A DNA stretch of 64,000 bases. Source: Isoetes taiwanensis. Lineage: Eukaryota; Streptophyta; Lycopodiopsida; Isoetales; Isoetaceae. Below the pieces are notes generated by a model. It did no database searches. It had not been told where the DNA came from and saw only the letters and a program-made list of their open reading frames with translations. The position numbers and the translations under genes are program-made. This document shows positions 22,500 to 34,200 of this stretch, piece by piece; position 1 is the first letter of the stretch; each line of letters opens with the position of its first letter. The DNA lies in assembly GCA_021234155.1 (NCBI GenBank), contig JAJEKV010000082.1, forward strand, positions 1 through 64,000. Direction: 5' to 3'.

Positions 22500-23100
22500 A
22501 GTGCTCATACTAAAATGCACAAGCTGATTCTGTCATATGTATGAAATTAAAACGCTTGCATGCTAGACCATTCATTCAATATTGCAAAACTATAAGGCCT
22601 GCAGACCAGAGCATTCAGGAATTTAAAAAACACTGTATTCTTTACATGGATGGGATATTCTTTAAAAAACCTGCATTCTTTACATTGTTTTAATTACATC
22701 TATGTGTTATTCATCCGTGTGTTATTCCTCAGTAGTCTCAAATGCTGGCACAATAGTCTCAAATGCTGTTGAAAAAAGATAAACTGGCATATAAGATTCT
22801 GGCAAATAAGATGGTGCAGCTATTGGAATATTACCCAAAATGGCTTCGAGGTCTGCAACTCTAATTATCAGCTTAGCATTCTCCATTTCAAGCCCCTCCA
22901 GAGCACGACACTACTCATTGAATAAGCTTATGCTTTGCCTATATGCCGGGGGTGAGGAACTTTAGTTGAATACGCGCCAGGTGTATGTTCAATTGAATAC
23001 GCGCCAGGCGCGAATTCATAAATCTGTAAGTTAGAGAGAAAAAACAAATTAGTGATTTCGCGCCATGAGCTAATACCATTCACTTGTAATTTAAATGCCA
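22500..23100. other. Stretch without a recognised gene
   Basis: AT-rich. Two copies of GAATACGCGCCAGG lie at about 22965-23010. No coding or RNA signal is supported. Confidence 0.4.
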
Positions 23101-23129
23101 TGCGTGTATCCTGTATTGTACTTTAAAGC

Positions 23130-23422
23130 AATACTGTAATTTCTTCAGAAGCTGTACTGTAATTTTTAAATTTGAGAGAGCTGAAGTGGAAATAATGAAA
23201 ATATGTTTGTGTGCAAAATGTTTACATTGTGCGAGGTCCAATACATGCCTGGCGTGAAGGCGCATAAAGCTAATTATCAGATGCAATTCACCCCAAGCGT
23301 ATTGGACCCGGGCTTGACAATTTAAACATTTTGCACACAAACATATTTCTCGGCCGCGTGATCTCACTTCAACTCTCTCAAAATTAAGAATGAAAGAGCT
23401 AGAATTCAAAACAGCTTCTGAA
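23130..23422. mobile_element. Foldback element, interrupted by the 12-kb transposon
   Basis: Two arms of about 120 bp pair with each other. Left-arm blocks TTCAGAAGCTGT, TTTGAGAGAG, GTTTGTGTGCAAAATGTTTA and GGTCCAATAC reappear as reverse complements GTATTGGACC, TAAACATTTTGCACACAAAC, CTCTCTCAAA and ACAGCTTCTGAA. The right arm is cut after CAGCTTCTGAA at 23422 and resumes at 35551 (TGAAGAAATTATAGT), which pairs with ACTGTAATTTCTTC at about 23134. The centre of the palindrome is near 23280. Confidence 0.75.
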
Positions 23423-23447
23423 AAGTCGTATTTAATTAAAGTGGGAC
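23423..23447 (+). repeat. Left terminal inverted repeat
   Basis: 25 bp beginning AAGTCGTATTTAATTAAAGT and ending GGGAC; its exact reverse complement is at 35526-35550. TGAA precedes it. Confidence 0.9.
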
Positions 23448-23655
23448 AAATCTTGAATTTTGGGACTCGGACTGAAAATGGGACTCACACACCATAAAAG
23501 AAATTCTGAATTGATTGCTTGAATAGAATTACACATGACACACATAGAATTGGGTTACTTGTTTTCCTCATAAATTTTACAAACCACTAGTTGAGATAGT
23601 TTTCAAACTTCTCAATATTATGTGCCCTCATACAATGATATAGCATGGAGGTTGC

Positions 23656-26480
23656 TCATGGCCTTGTCCATCTCCCTTCTTGGGATCTTGTGTGTGTTGT
23701 CCTTTGCAACGGAGAACTTGGATATGACCATACCACACACTCCACCAATTCCCTCCTTTGAGGGTCAAGATAATTTGCCCTCCACTTCTTCTCCCAGCCG
23801 CTGTATTGCTCCTTCAAGTTGCCCTTCTTGTGTCTCCCAATGGGCTCCCAATATTGAATTTGGAATCGGGGACTTAACTCCTCTCCATCAGGCATAGTGG
23901 TGGTTACATCAGAGAGTGCCACCCCTAACCATATTGGACAGGCCCCCTCATCATCGCCTTACTAGCACAAAGTATCCTTCCTTGATGTCCTCAAAGGGAT
24001 CCCACTGTGAAGATCAAACCACTTCTCGGGCTTTGAGGCCTTATTTCCCACAAACCACTTGGAACCCTTTTTGGGACCCAAGTGAGCATTCTTAGACGTG
24101 CTTGCACCTTGAGAACCCTCCCATCTTGACTCTGGCAAGAACCCGTCTCTTAGCTCCCTCCCACATGGCTGTTCAGTTTCCAAGCATGTCACAACTTTCT
24201 CCCAGTACTTGATTAGGGAGTCCATTTGATTTTTCTTAAGAGTGGAGGTGTGCTTTCCATTTCGAACATCATCCCAAAGGTGTTATGTAATCCTTGATGC
24301 CCTTCACCAGCTTGGCTAGAGTCTTTGACCTGCCTTGAAGGGAGGTAGTGGTTTTGGTTGCCCTTTAGGAATGAGAACTTCACCAAGAAGACCCCTTTGC
24401 CACAACTCGATACCTTGCTGTGCATCCACAACTTGTCACCTGGTCTCCATTTATATTGCATGATTGGTATTCCATCCCTAACCCAAAACTTGAACTGAAG
24501 TGGCTTTGTGTGTCCTGTCAACTGGTCCTTACCATCTAGCAAGTATCCTTCTACAAATGATTTCCAATCTGCAACCTCATCCATCAAGAAAGCCATTGGG
24601 TTGGGGTCAATGCAGCTCTCAAACACATCCATTAGTTCAGGGAGAGTGGTCACGTTTTCTCTCTTGAGCTTGGTAGAGAAAGTTCCAAAGAATCCATCTA
24701 TATCATCATGTATGCCCAACCATCATGAATCCCACTTTCACAACTTTGAATACTCCCACCGCTCCAAGTATGACATTGCCCCAAACATCCATCTATTCTT
24801 GTTTTTTTCCAACAGCTTGTCCAACCGAACACATAGCTCCTCAGTGCGCTGATTTCTCAAGTAAGGGGAAATCATCCCAAGTCCTCCTTGATTCACTAGA
24901 CACCTTGGATGTGAGCTTTTTATCCGCTTTGGTAACAAAGCTGTTGATCATCCATCAAAGCCTCAAAATGGGTGTCAAGGGGAATACCTCCTCCCTTCTA
25001 TCGATCCTTTTCTAGTGTTCTCGTGCACTTGAAAATAGAGCTCACATGGAAGTTTGGATCATCTCTCCATAGATCAAGCACAAAATGACCATATGTTCCA
25101 GTTCCATGACCATGTGTTAATACACCCTTGACTTACTTTTATCCAAAAAGCGCTTTTGACAACGCTTTGGGTAAAGGATCTAGCTTTGGCAAGAAAGTCT
25201 TGTGTTGGTCCATCTTATCATGAATTATACACAAAAATTTGTCCGGCCGCATCTCTAAAATGTTCTCCATCGCCAATACAACTGCCTACATGATATTTGG
25301 TCCCTTTGGTGATCTACAAATTGCTCCCCTAATTGCCATTCTTTCTTTCTCTATTGCAGCTTGATGCAAGTGTATCCTTGAGTTGAATGCAAGTGTTGCA
25401 CTTTGAGAATGGCATGTGTTGTAGGACACTCACGCCCCAGAAGTGAGTGCTCCATAACTTACATGAAATGTGATTGAGAAAGAGGCCTACCTCCAGTAGT
25501 TTCTAGGATGGAGTTGACCTCCTTAAGGCACTCCTTCCGATATAGTGTTGTGGCAACATTCTTTGCACCACTCGCACACCGCGCTCTCGCTCACCTTCGA
25601 CTTGTGAGGCATAGATTGAGACATGTATCTCACAAAGCTCTCAAGACCCAGAATGGCCTTTAGAGTATTTGCTCTAGTTTTCAAAGTGAGTGCATTACCA
25701 TGTTGGAACAAAGTGTGCCCTTTTCTAACCTGCGCCCCAAAGATTCAGAAAATGAAGACTTGCTCACCCCAAGAATCCATCTCAATGCTCTCATACATAC
25801 CTTCATGCCCCTCAATTGATATAGTAGCCATCTGTGTTTTCATCATAGCTGGAATTCCTACACAAGGAGTAAATGAAATTAATCCTATCTTTTTGAAGTC
25901 TGTCCAATGTATTGGGACCTTATCTCGCACGAGGTCATCCACATTGTAATCGACCGGCAATCTAGGTTGCAACACTCTTGTCCCCTAATTGCCTCCAGAT
26001 TTTCTTTGGTTGGTGCCATACTTTCCATCCTTTCTAAATATTTGTCACTTCTAGGCCTCTTGGGCACCTTTGGTCGCCTTTTATGAAAGACATAGCGCCT
26101 CTTCCTTGTGATCAAAGGATGCTCATCGACCACCAAATCTTCCACATGGCCTTGGGTGGGCCTTGGGGTGTGTAGTTCAAGAGGGCAATCTAGAGTATCA
26201 CCATTCTTGTGTGTAATATATCTAATTGGCCATCTCAACTGAGCTTGGGACTCCAAAGAGCCCCGAAAGCACACAATGCAATCACTAGAGCTTCCCGGGA
26301 CATGATTGTATCAACTTCGATAAGAAGCTTCACAATGCCAACTCCAAGATGTTCATCTCCCAGCCTCTCATCATTCACACTATCAAATGGATCAACCGCA
26401 GCTTATTATACCCTCTCAAGAAATACCGCCTGCTGCAAGGGTGCAACAAAAAGGCAACCCCTTCCTCCATCCACAAATTT
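23656..26480 (-). pseudogene. Decayed DUF7869-type (DDE-like) ORF, putative transposase
   Basis: Read right to left, fragments in shifting frames line up with the open copy at 37069-39830. They are a VDPFDSVNDERLGDEHLGVG block (about 26340-26400), PCVGIPAMMKTQM (25850s), an ESFVRYMSQSMPHKS block (25600s), CIIHDKMDQ (about 25196-25231; HDKMD at 25208-25222), LLEKNKNRWMFG (24800s), HDDIDGFFGTFS (24690s), DGFLPESRW (24100s) and the C-terminal W-rich block (23700s). The N-to-C order is preserved but frameshifts and stops are frequent. The motif set HDKMD...LDN/ENKNR...HTHEDVD is what I associate with the DUF7869 family and resembles a DDE-type acidic triad. The 3' end lies about 200 bp from the left TIR, as expected for a transposase gene. 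Confidence 0.7.
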
Positions 26481-27740
26481 TATGACCATATGAAAACTCA
26501 CATTAAAACCATACAAACAACAAATATGACCATATGAAATATAAAACCATACAAACATATTAAATATAATCATATTATATCATACAACCATATTAACTAA
26601 AATCATACAACCATATTAACTAAAATCATATAACCATATTAAAGCATACAACCACACTCATTCTAAACCATATGTAAACATTGTAAACATATATAACCAT
26701 TGAAACTATTCAACCATTGAAACCTTATTAAATACATAAAATAACATATATAAACATATAACCTACCCTTTCATATCTTGTCATGTCCACGCATGCTTCT
26801 TCTTGAGGTCGAACCGCGGGCCATGTCAAGAATCCAAGACCGCCACGCCATGGAGGGCATGGCCCACACGCGGACAATGGTTTTATTATTGCACTTTTAC
26901 GAGGTTCGAGGGTGCACCTGTAATTAATCGCACCCTCTTCCTCTCTCCCCCCACCATTCTTCCTCCCCTGTTTTCTCTGATCACTCATCCTCCCCTGTTT
27001 CCTTAGGGCGCCCGCTTTACCGATCAGGCGATCGATCGAACCGAGCGATTCCAAGGCCATCTTATGACAGCAGCTTGGTCGACGGATCAGGACGCTTCCA
27101 GCACCGAAGTTCTCGCGCAGATTCATTGTTCGAGCTGCGCATCACCGAGAAGAAAGTGAGGCCCTTTTTAGTGCTGCTTTTTAGTTTTCTGTAAGTCCTT
27201 TAGTGCATTTTTACTTATATTCTGTTGTTAGAGGCTCTTATTGATCCCTGATACAATTTACAGCCCGAGAAATCCTTATTCACGCTTTGCCAACGACTAT
27301 ACCCACATGGAAGCTTAACCTCGAAGCCTCCCTCCTCATCCAAAGAAATCTTCCGTGTATGTTTTTGTAATATCATACCCTTTTTAATCTCATTTCTCCA
27401 GATCGTTTCTCCAACGTTTCTCCGTGACTTTTCTCCATTGACTTTTCTCTGTTTTCTCATTGATCTCACTAATCTCATCAAGTATCCGCTTTTCCCTTTG
27501 CATTGTTTTCTCGCTTTTGTTATCTTTTTCTTGCTTGTGGTTGAATTGAATACATTGTACGTGCACAAGTGAGAATAGTGGTTAGAGTAGTAGCAAGCAA
27601 ACCGAGATAGAAATCATCGAGACCGGTGTTAGGAACTAAGATATTGCGAGCATTAACAGTAACATAACTAGGAATGTCTTTCTCCCAAAGAAGAACTAAG
27701 AATAGGAATTGCTTCACGTAATCTCCATTTCTAACTCACA
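26481..27740. other. AT-rich repeats and unassigned sequence inside the transposon
   Basis: ACCATATTAACTAAAATCAT is repeated two to three times at about 26585-26650 within an ACCATATnAA-rich stretch. A GC-richer segment follows at 26790-27130, with a 132-codon minus-strand frame (26728-27126) I do not recognise. It may hold the 5' end of the DUF7869-type gene. Confidence 0.4.
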
Positions 27741-27749
27741 AAGAAATCC

Positions 27750-29280
27750 ATCGCAGAGAGACATGCGTAAGGGAGTGGCGAAGTTGGGAATACTTCCAGC
27801 TTGCCAACAGTCCAGAAGTACAGTTTTTTCTTCACTCGAAGTCGAGAACTTCCCGACCGGGCGAGGGCAGAAGAGGGAGTGTACACTCCGGACTGCTGGC
27901 CGGGTTGAGGGATTCTCGACTCACGATTCGGGATTGCACAGCCTACCCAATGTCTTCACATTCTTTAGAACCCCGCTGCAGCCTCTCGACTCGCGGAGTC
28001 GAGAATGTGATACCCCGCCAATGGTTTCTTGTGCAAGCCAGCGTGCCTCCACCCGCCCGAGCCACTCCTTCAAACCATGCTCATCTAATATTGGCGAAGA
28101 GGACCGGCTCCGGACCGGGTGGGAGGCTCCTCGGCCGACCAACCATAGTTGTTGGTCGCCGACTCGCGAGTCGAGAAAAACGCAGTGCACTCCCACTTGT
28201 AGCTGGGCTCCAGACAGCTTAACCACTCTCCTTCTATCTTCCGCCGACACGAAGGGAAGTGGTTTTCACCGCGAGCAGCCAACTCTTAGCAACCCAATTC
28301 TCTCAGGTGTGGTCGCAAGGGCCTCTACCCAATCAAAGACCGCCTCCTTCGAACCATCTTCGCATTAATATTGGCGGGGATGGGCTCTGATTGGGTGGAG
28401 GCCTCGGGCGACCAATCATTGAGGTGCTGGCCGCCACTCGTGAGTCGAGAAAACGGCCAGCTCCATGCACTCTAGAGCCGGGCTCGCAGACGCCTCTTAA
28501 CAACTCTCCTTCTATCTTCCTGACATTGGGCGTAAGGGAAGTTGTTTTGACCGGTTCAGCAGGCCAACTCTTAGCAACCCACAGGAAACCACACGAAGCT
28601 TCATGCATTCTCGCTCAATGAGTGGGAATGCCTTACCCAACCGGCACTCCATGTGTACCATCCGAGTTCTCGATGGTTAAGGCATTCTCGACGGCGCGAG
28701 TCGAGAATATAGACACGGGCCAACTCTAGCAACCCACGTGGAAACCATAGAGCTTGTTTGGAAACCATAGATTCGCCAAGAAGTCGGGAATGCCTTTAAC
28801 CAACAGGCACTCGCGGTGTACTAACCGAGTTTCGATGGTTAAGGCATTCTCGACTTATGAAGTCGAGAATGTAGACAGTACCAACAAGCCGCGATTCCCT
28901 CTGCAAGTCGAGAATCCCTTAGCAGCCAATTCTCCCGTATGGTAGCAAAGGGCCTCACTCCAGCCGAGTCACTCTCCTTCGAACCATCTTCGCCGAGTAT
29001 TGGCAAGGGAGGGGCTCTGACCGGGTGGAGGCCTCTACAACCAACCACGTGGAAACCACAGAGAGGAAGCCAAGGCTTGCATTCTCTACAAGTACCGAGA
29101 CTTTCTATTCTCCCCTGCTTTTAGTCCCAAGTGCATCTAGCCTGCCCTGAGCCACTCCTCCTTCGAACCATCTTCCTAATATTGCTAAGAGGAGTGGTTC
29201 TGGACAGGTGGAGGCCCCTCCGACTAACTACAAGAGGATGCATTTGAACCGCATCTCCCGGCCTTAGTCCTAGCCTGATC
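27750..29280. repeat. Palindrome-rich tandem repeat zone of the transposon
   Basis: A block of about 70 bp starting TCCTTCRAACCATSYTC, with ATATTGGCRARGA and GGTGGAGGCC, recurs at about 28069, 28346, 28976 and 29160. A second block (AACTCTCCTTCTATCTTCC ... CCAACTCTTAGCAACCCA) recurs at about 28216 and 28500. A third (TCGATGGTTAAGGCATTCTCGAC) recurs at 28670 and 28832. Between them lie palindromes of the TTCTCGACTCGCGAGTCGAGAA type (27985-28003, 28161-28174, 28684-28708, 28845-28870). No convincing coding frame is present. Confidence 0.7.
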
Positions 29281-30900
29281 TATGTACAACATTCCAAGTA
29301 AAAAACCCATGAAAAAAAACACACCTAAACGGAATCGTTTTTTACCCCCGATCCATTGTTTCCTTTGCCGAAAGCATCTCTCAACCCGTAGAGTAAATCA
29401 TCTCTCAAGCTGAAAAATGCCGGACAAGGAAACGATGAACTGGCCGAGCTTATCAGCCAGTTCCATTATTTAAACACATACGCATGTTCTACGTTTAAAT
29501 AACATAGGCATCTCTCAAACTCACCTCTTCACGCAGAATTCCTTGGGCCATCAGACACGGATCCCGCAGCCTCACCTAGAGTCTTTGCTTTTTCTCGTCG
29601 GTCTCTTCAAGAGTGTATTAAGATCTAATACTTGTATCATCGCGATTCTCAAGCAGATCCCCTCGCTCCATGGCGCCAAGCAGTTGTAGAGTTCCCGTGA
29701 ACCGGCAGCCTCTCTCCGCTTCCTACCTTAGCTCGTGCTCATCGATCAAATCAACCGCTGCAATAGGACGCGCGGTCGTGAAAAACACATATGCAAGGCG
29801 CTTGTTAGTAGTGTTCTTTACCGCGCCGCAAGGGCGCCATTCCGAAGTCGCTAACGGCCGATGCTCCTCCCAACTCGAGGTCCCCAATGCCGCAGTGGAA
29901 GATAAACTACGCCCGGCCACTTAGTCCCTTGATGTGATTAAATTTCGAAATAGTGTTTGGGCGGGTTAAAGCCGATCCGGCTGCACCTTTAGCCCGCTTT
30001 TTTTTCATAAATGATTGCATGTCCTTAACTTCAAATTAAAGAACACCATTTACCATCTTTTTACATGCAGTCCTAAAACTCACAACGCTACGGAGGAGAC
30101 TTAATTTACGAGGGGTCCAAGAGGATGAGAGGGCATAAAGACATGACTCCGCCCAAGAAGCTTAGGCCGGAGGGGATGCTTCTACGGCGGGCAAAAGAAG
30201 AAGAAGAAGACAAACACCCTGTGAGAGCTCGAGGTTTTTCTTTTGTCGGAATACCTTAATCGATCCATCCTTTCTTCTTGCAAAGATTCACCTCTGACTC
30301 ACCGGTGATCACCGGTCAACTCCATTCTTCGGCCATCGAGGGATCGGAGACGAGCTTCTTGAAACAAAGCAGCAGATTCTTGGTGGTATGTCGAGGTATC
30401 GACAAGTGGGAAGGAGAAAGATCTGCTTTCTACACCAAAGGGACAAGAAGAGCTCCCGAGACAAGTACAAGAAAATCGGTGTTGTGCTCTCCGCCTCTCG
30501 CCAGATTCAAAGCATTTAACACTACATGTCGAGGACCGCCGTAAGAGTAAGTTCTATCACACCAAAAATTAGCAGCTTCAAATTATTCTCACTCTTCCAT
30601 GAGCAAGGCTAAGGGCACCAAAAAAGGCCGGGCGCTTTTAAATTGTCGTAACCTTGGGTGGAAGGATCCGAAGGGATGAAGGAGGCCGAACCCTAACATC
30701 CGTGGAGCTTGGTATGGAGATTTCGTGAGTCGTGGAAAAACTGCTCAATACGGGAGCTTCACTTCTACCGCGGGTGAAGACTCTACAACACTCTACAGTT
30801 GGGGAATGAAGTTGTGGTTCATACACAAAAAGTCCACCAAAAACAAAGATGGGGATGATGACACCACACCGGGAGGAATCAGATGACTAAGGAGACGTAA
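29281..30900. other. Transposon cargo, unassigned
   Basis: Short open frames only. One at 29670-29924 (84 codons, MAPSSCRVPVNRQPLSASYL...) could be a transit-peptide-like first exon. Adjacent hairpins GAACTGGC...GCCAGTTC and TTATTTAAAC...GTTTAAATAA lie at about 29428-29505. The stretch 30150-30240 is charged in one frame (KEEEEDKHPVRARGFSF). I cannot assign a function. Confidence 0.3.
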
Positions 30901-30903
30901 GAT

Positions 30904-33360
30904 ATGGTCGAGTCCCCATTAATGGATCCGCATGATCGATCGATTTCACAGAGAGGGGCACGTAAAATGGAGCTACTAGCTCAAGATATCCGCTGGGAAT
31001 ATCACACAAGCCGCCAGCCGGACATTAGACTACCGGAAGGTTTGCACGGGAGATGCCGCCTTGTTCAACCATTGTGGAATTTAATCCAAAGACACATGCC
31101 GGAGATTCTGAACCGGGATGGTGCTTACATCCCGCTGCAGATCCAATGCCCATGGATGTCATACCTTTTAGCAGATCGACTCAAGAGTTGTTCAATTGGA
31201 AGTCCGAGGAAGATCCAAGGAAAAGGACATCCGGTGACCCGGGTTGTAGACGGCCGCCGATTCGCTTAGGGCGGCGCAAGTATTGCGACGGAGAAGGAGG
31301 TGCCGCAGCGATCAAGGATAGATATGCCAAGCGTGAGTGCAGAAGTTCTTCTACGGAGACGCCAAAGAACCGAACCGCCAAAGATTAGCCACCGCTGTAA
31401 CACAATAGCAAATGAAAGCGAAGCTACGAAGGTAAATAACTCTCTCAATCCTAACATTTGCCGACATCATCGGGGTTTCGACTCAGCGAAAGTCCGAAAG
31501 CCAGGGTAACACGTAAAATCAAAGGATGTAGTTTTTTCGACTCAGCGAGTCGAGAAAACCCGCAGAAGTAAAAAGAAAATTAGACATTCAGGATTTTTCG
31601 ACTCGCGAAGTCGAGAAAGCCCTACCATCTTGACGCTTTTCCCGATTATCATCGGGGTTTCGACCGCGAGTCGAGAAAGCCGTGGTAAACACGTAAAATC
31701 AAAGGATGCAGAGCTTTCGACTCGCGAAGTCGAGAAAAACCCAAATAAGTAAAAGAAGGGGTTTGTAGATACTATCATGCTCGACATTGGTACATTGATC
31801 GCATGCAGCCCTTTATCCCCGACCAGATCATACACGCCAGGCAACAAAGTGGAAAGCATTGGGTTGTCCTCGGCCCTAAAGGAAACGTGGCTCCCCTGAT
31901 AAGTGGAAGACCTTTGAGAAACTATGCAGATATGTTCTCACTGGAGGGCCAGGAAGATGATGAGGGAGAGGATGAAGAGGAGAAGAAGAAGAGAACACCA
32001 AGGAAAGGCAGTGGAGTCTCTCTCGCACTCAATATGACCTCATTCTTAGCAATCGAGGCGCCCTGGGAGAAATGGACCGAGATATGGGCTCAATGGACAA
32101 GAGGCAAGTGAAGGACAGCAATGGAGAATTTCCATCTAGGCCGGACCCCAAGTTGTTTGACAAGCAGCTCATGAAGAGGATACTGTGGCCTCACGGACAA
32201 AGAAACGCTTGACCTGCAAGGCGTAATCTTGGATGGAACAATCCCCGCTAAGGAAGACTAGAGTCCTAAAATGCAAGACGCTAAAGGATTATGCCACGCC
32301 CCTAAAGTTTACAAAGTAAGTTAGGGAAGAAGGCATCACTTGAAGTTCGCGCAATGTTGCATCTAATGAATACCATGACTTTGATTATTACAAGGAAAGG
32401 CTGCCCCTTGATGAGGAAGACATGAAGGAATTGAACCGCCTATGTCAACCCTACATCAACACCAAGCTGAAGTTTAACGCCAAAACCCTTCCTTTCCCGA
32501 ACGCTATGGCAATTCTCAAGAGGAAGCTTGGATTCTGGGTGGTCCCATTTAAGGCCCGGCGATAGCTCCCCCATTTCTCGTAACTTTGGGACACAAGGGA
32601 TTTGGTGGTCCGAATCGCACCGGACCCGCGGGCACTATTTGTCATCAATATGATCAAGACCCCACCCTTTTTTATGACAAAGCCGACATAGAGCGTTGGT
32701 ACAAGACGGTCCGACATGACCGACTCGGATACTTTCGGTTTCTTTGTCTTTTTGCATGCCCGCAATCGATTAAACCGCTGCCTCCCAATGGGCAACCGAT
32801 ATTAACTTCACCAACAAGATCATGTACTCCATATACCTAACTTGATCATGAGTGTAGACTTGGCTTGCCAAGGCACCAAGCTTTGCCAACATAGTTTTGG
32901 TTTTGATTTCAAGATCGGTCAGACCCGATAAGTGGTGGTCTAGCGAAAGCATCATTATCTCGATGTGTTCATGATCTCTCAAGAGCAGATGGAACCCTGG
33001 AAGGGGGGCAGATTTATGGAGGATGTTCCATCGATGGACAAGGTCAGCAAAGATGGTGCGACAGGTCCTATACATAGAATTCCTATCCGGCCAAGAGTTA
33101 TCAAGTACTTCATAACCAGCTTGGTCGAGGAAGATCAAATTGTATGCGAGTGGTACATGAATGGCCTGTTCTCTCAGGGGGCTATGCTGTTTGGAATGAA
33201 ACCTATATCCGTGGTTGGAAATAAGGACATGGTTGAAACCATTCGGTCATACCTGGATCTGCTTCATGAGCATTTCAAGGGGAGGAAGACAAATGGAAGC
33301 AGTAAAGACGACGAGGACGAGGGAGACCGCGGACGTGAGACGGAATGTCCTAAGGTTTAG
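30904..33360 (+). pseudogene. Fragmented multi-exon cargo gene of unknown function
   Basis: Several plus-strand stretches look coding. They are 30904-31269, an overlapping frame to 31388 (LFNWKSEEDPRKRTSGDPG), 31803-32111 (PFIPDQIIHARQQSGKHW, then an acidic EGQEDDEGEDEEEKKK run), about 32120-32190 (GEFPSRPDPKLFDKQLMKRI), about 32385-32560 (DYYKERLPLDEEDMKELNRL and FPNAMAILKRKLGFWVVPFK) and 32965-33360 (CEWYMNGLFSQGAMLFGMKP, acidic tail). A donor, AAG|GTAAAT, near 31429 and an acceptor, GCATGCAG, near 31809 would bracket an intron full of GTCGAG palindromes. Stops and frame changes between the pieces indicate decay or unresolved introns. I do not recognise the family. Confidence 0.35.
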
Positions 33361-33607
33361 ACAAGGATACGCCAACGTATTCTTGAGAATCTGAGATTGA
33401 GGTGAGTTTACTTTGCTCTATCGGTGTTTCTCGACTCGTGAGTCGAAAAACTCGCTTCCTTTCAATACCTTTTTTTTTTCATTCTCGACTCAGCGAGTCG
33501 AAAACTCGCTTCTTTCTCGGACAGATGTCATCATTTCGTGGAATTCCGTGTCAACGAGTCCGGATCATTGTCATTGGGCAGCGGTTCACGCCGCGAGGAG
33601 GAGAATG

Positions 33608-34200
33608 AAAAGGACAAAGACAATCCAGAAAGCAAGACACCGCCACGCCTTGAAAGGACCTGAAATGATAATGATCCCCGATTTGGATCCCGATGAACCG
33701 GATATATGGTCGAGCCAAACTCCAACGGGATCCACTGGTCCCGCCAAGCTTGTAATATTTGACGCCAATGGAGTATTAGCTGCAGATACCACGATAAAGA
33801 CGCCCCCAGATTAACACCTCGCAGATCCCACCCGAAACGGAGCAGCAAAAATAGTGTATCCGAGGCCTAGAGCTAAGGAAATTATTGAATGGTGCATTGA
33901 ACGGGATTCGGCGGGCATATGGTCTTGTATGGCAAAGAAAAAAATATTGTCAATGTTCTTGGTGTTCTCGCATTTCAGTTTTGAAGTTCAAGTTCGCTTG
34001 GGGAAGTTTTAAAGGGTCGAAAGCATGTGTCGGACCTCGATCCAGCCATCACAAAGGGGAAGCCTATAATGGTGAAAAGGTGGACAGGGTTTATGAGCAA
34101 TTCCGTGACTATGGCAAACACAACACGCCGATCATAGACGACTCGCCTACAAGTGCTATCATAACGCCGCAAAAATACAATCATTGCTAAGCCATATCGA
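33608..34200 (+). pseudogene. FCP1-like (NIF/HAD) phosphatase remnant
   Basis: From an ATG at 33608 the frame reaches LVIFDANGVLAAD at about 33748, which fits the first HAD motif of atypical plant FCP1-homology proteins. After an in-frame TAA (33812) the same frame continues with YPRPRAKEIIEWCIERDSAG and IWSCMAKKK, matching the RPxxxEFLxWC and VWSSMxKKN region. An A-run at about 33938-33946 shifts the frame. Then come GKPIMVK, KVDRVYEQFRDYGKHNTPII and DDSPTSAI, matching the KDL..V...F...YN..NTLLLDDSPYKA end of the domain. Known members are Ser/Thr phosphatases or inactive relatives. At least three disruptions make this a pseudogene copy carried inside the transposon. Confidence 0.55.

Noticed and set aside
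23130-23422. MicroRNA precursor
   Set aside because: Arms pair over their whole length and beyond, as in a foldback transposon; no short preferred duplex can be argued without small-RNA data.
26728-27126. 132-codon minus-strand frame as a gene
   Set aside because: Arg/Gly-rich GC patch without conserved motif; could be a 5' exon of the DUF7869-type gene but nothing shows it.
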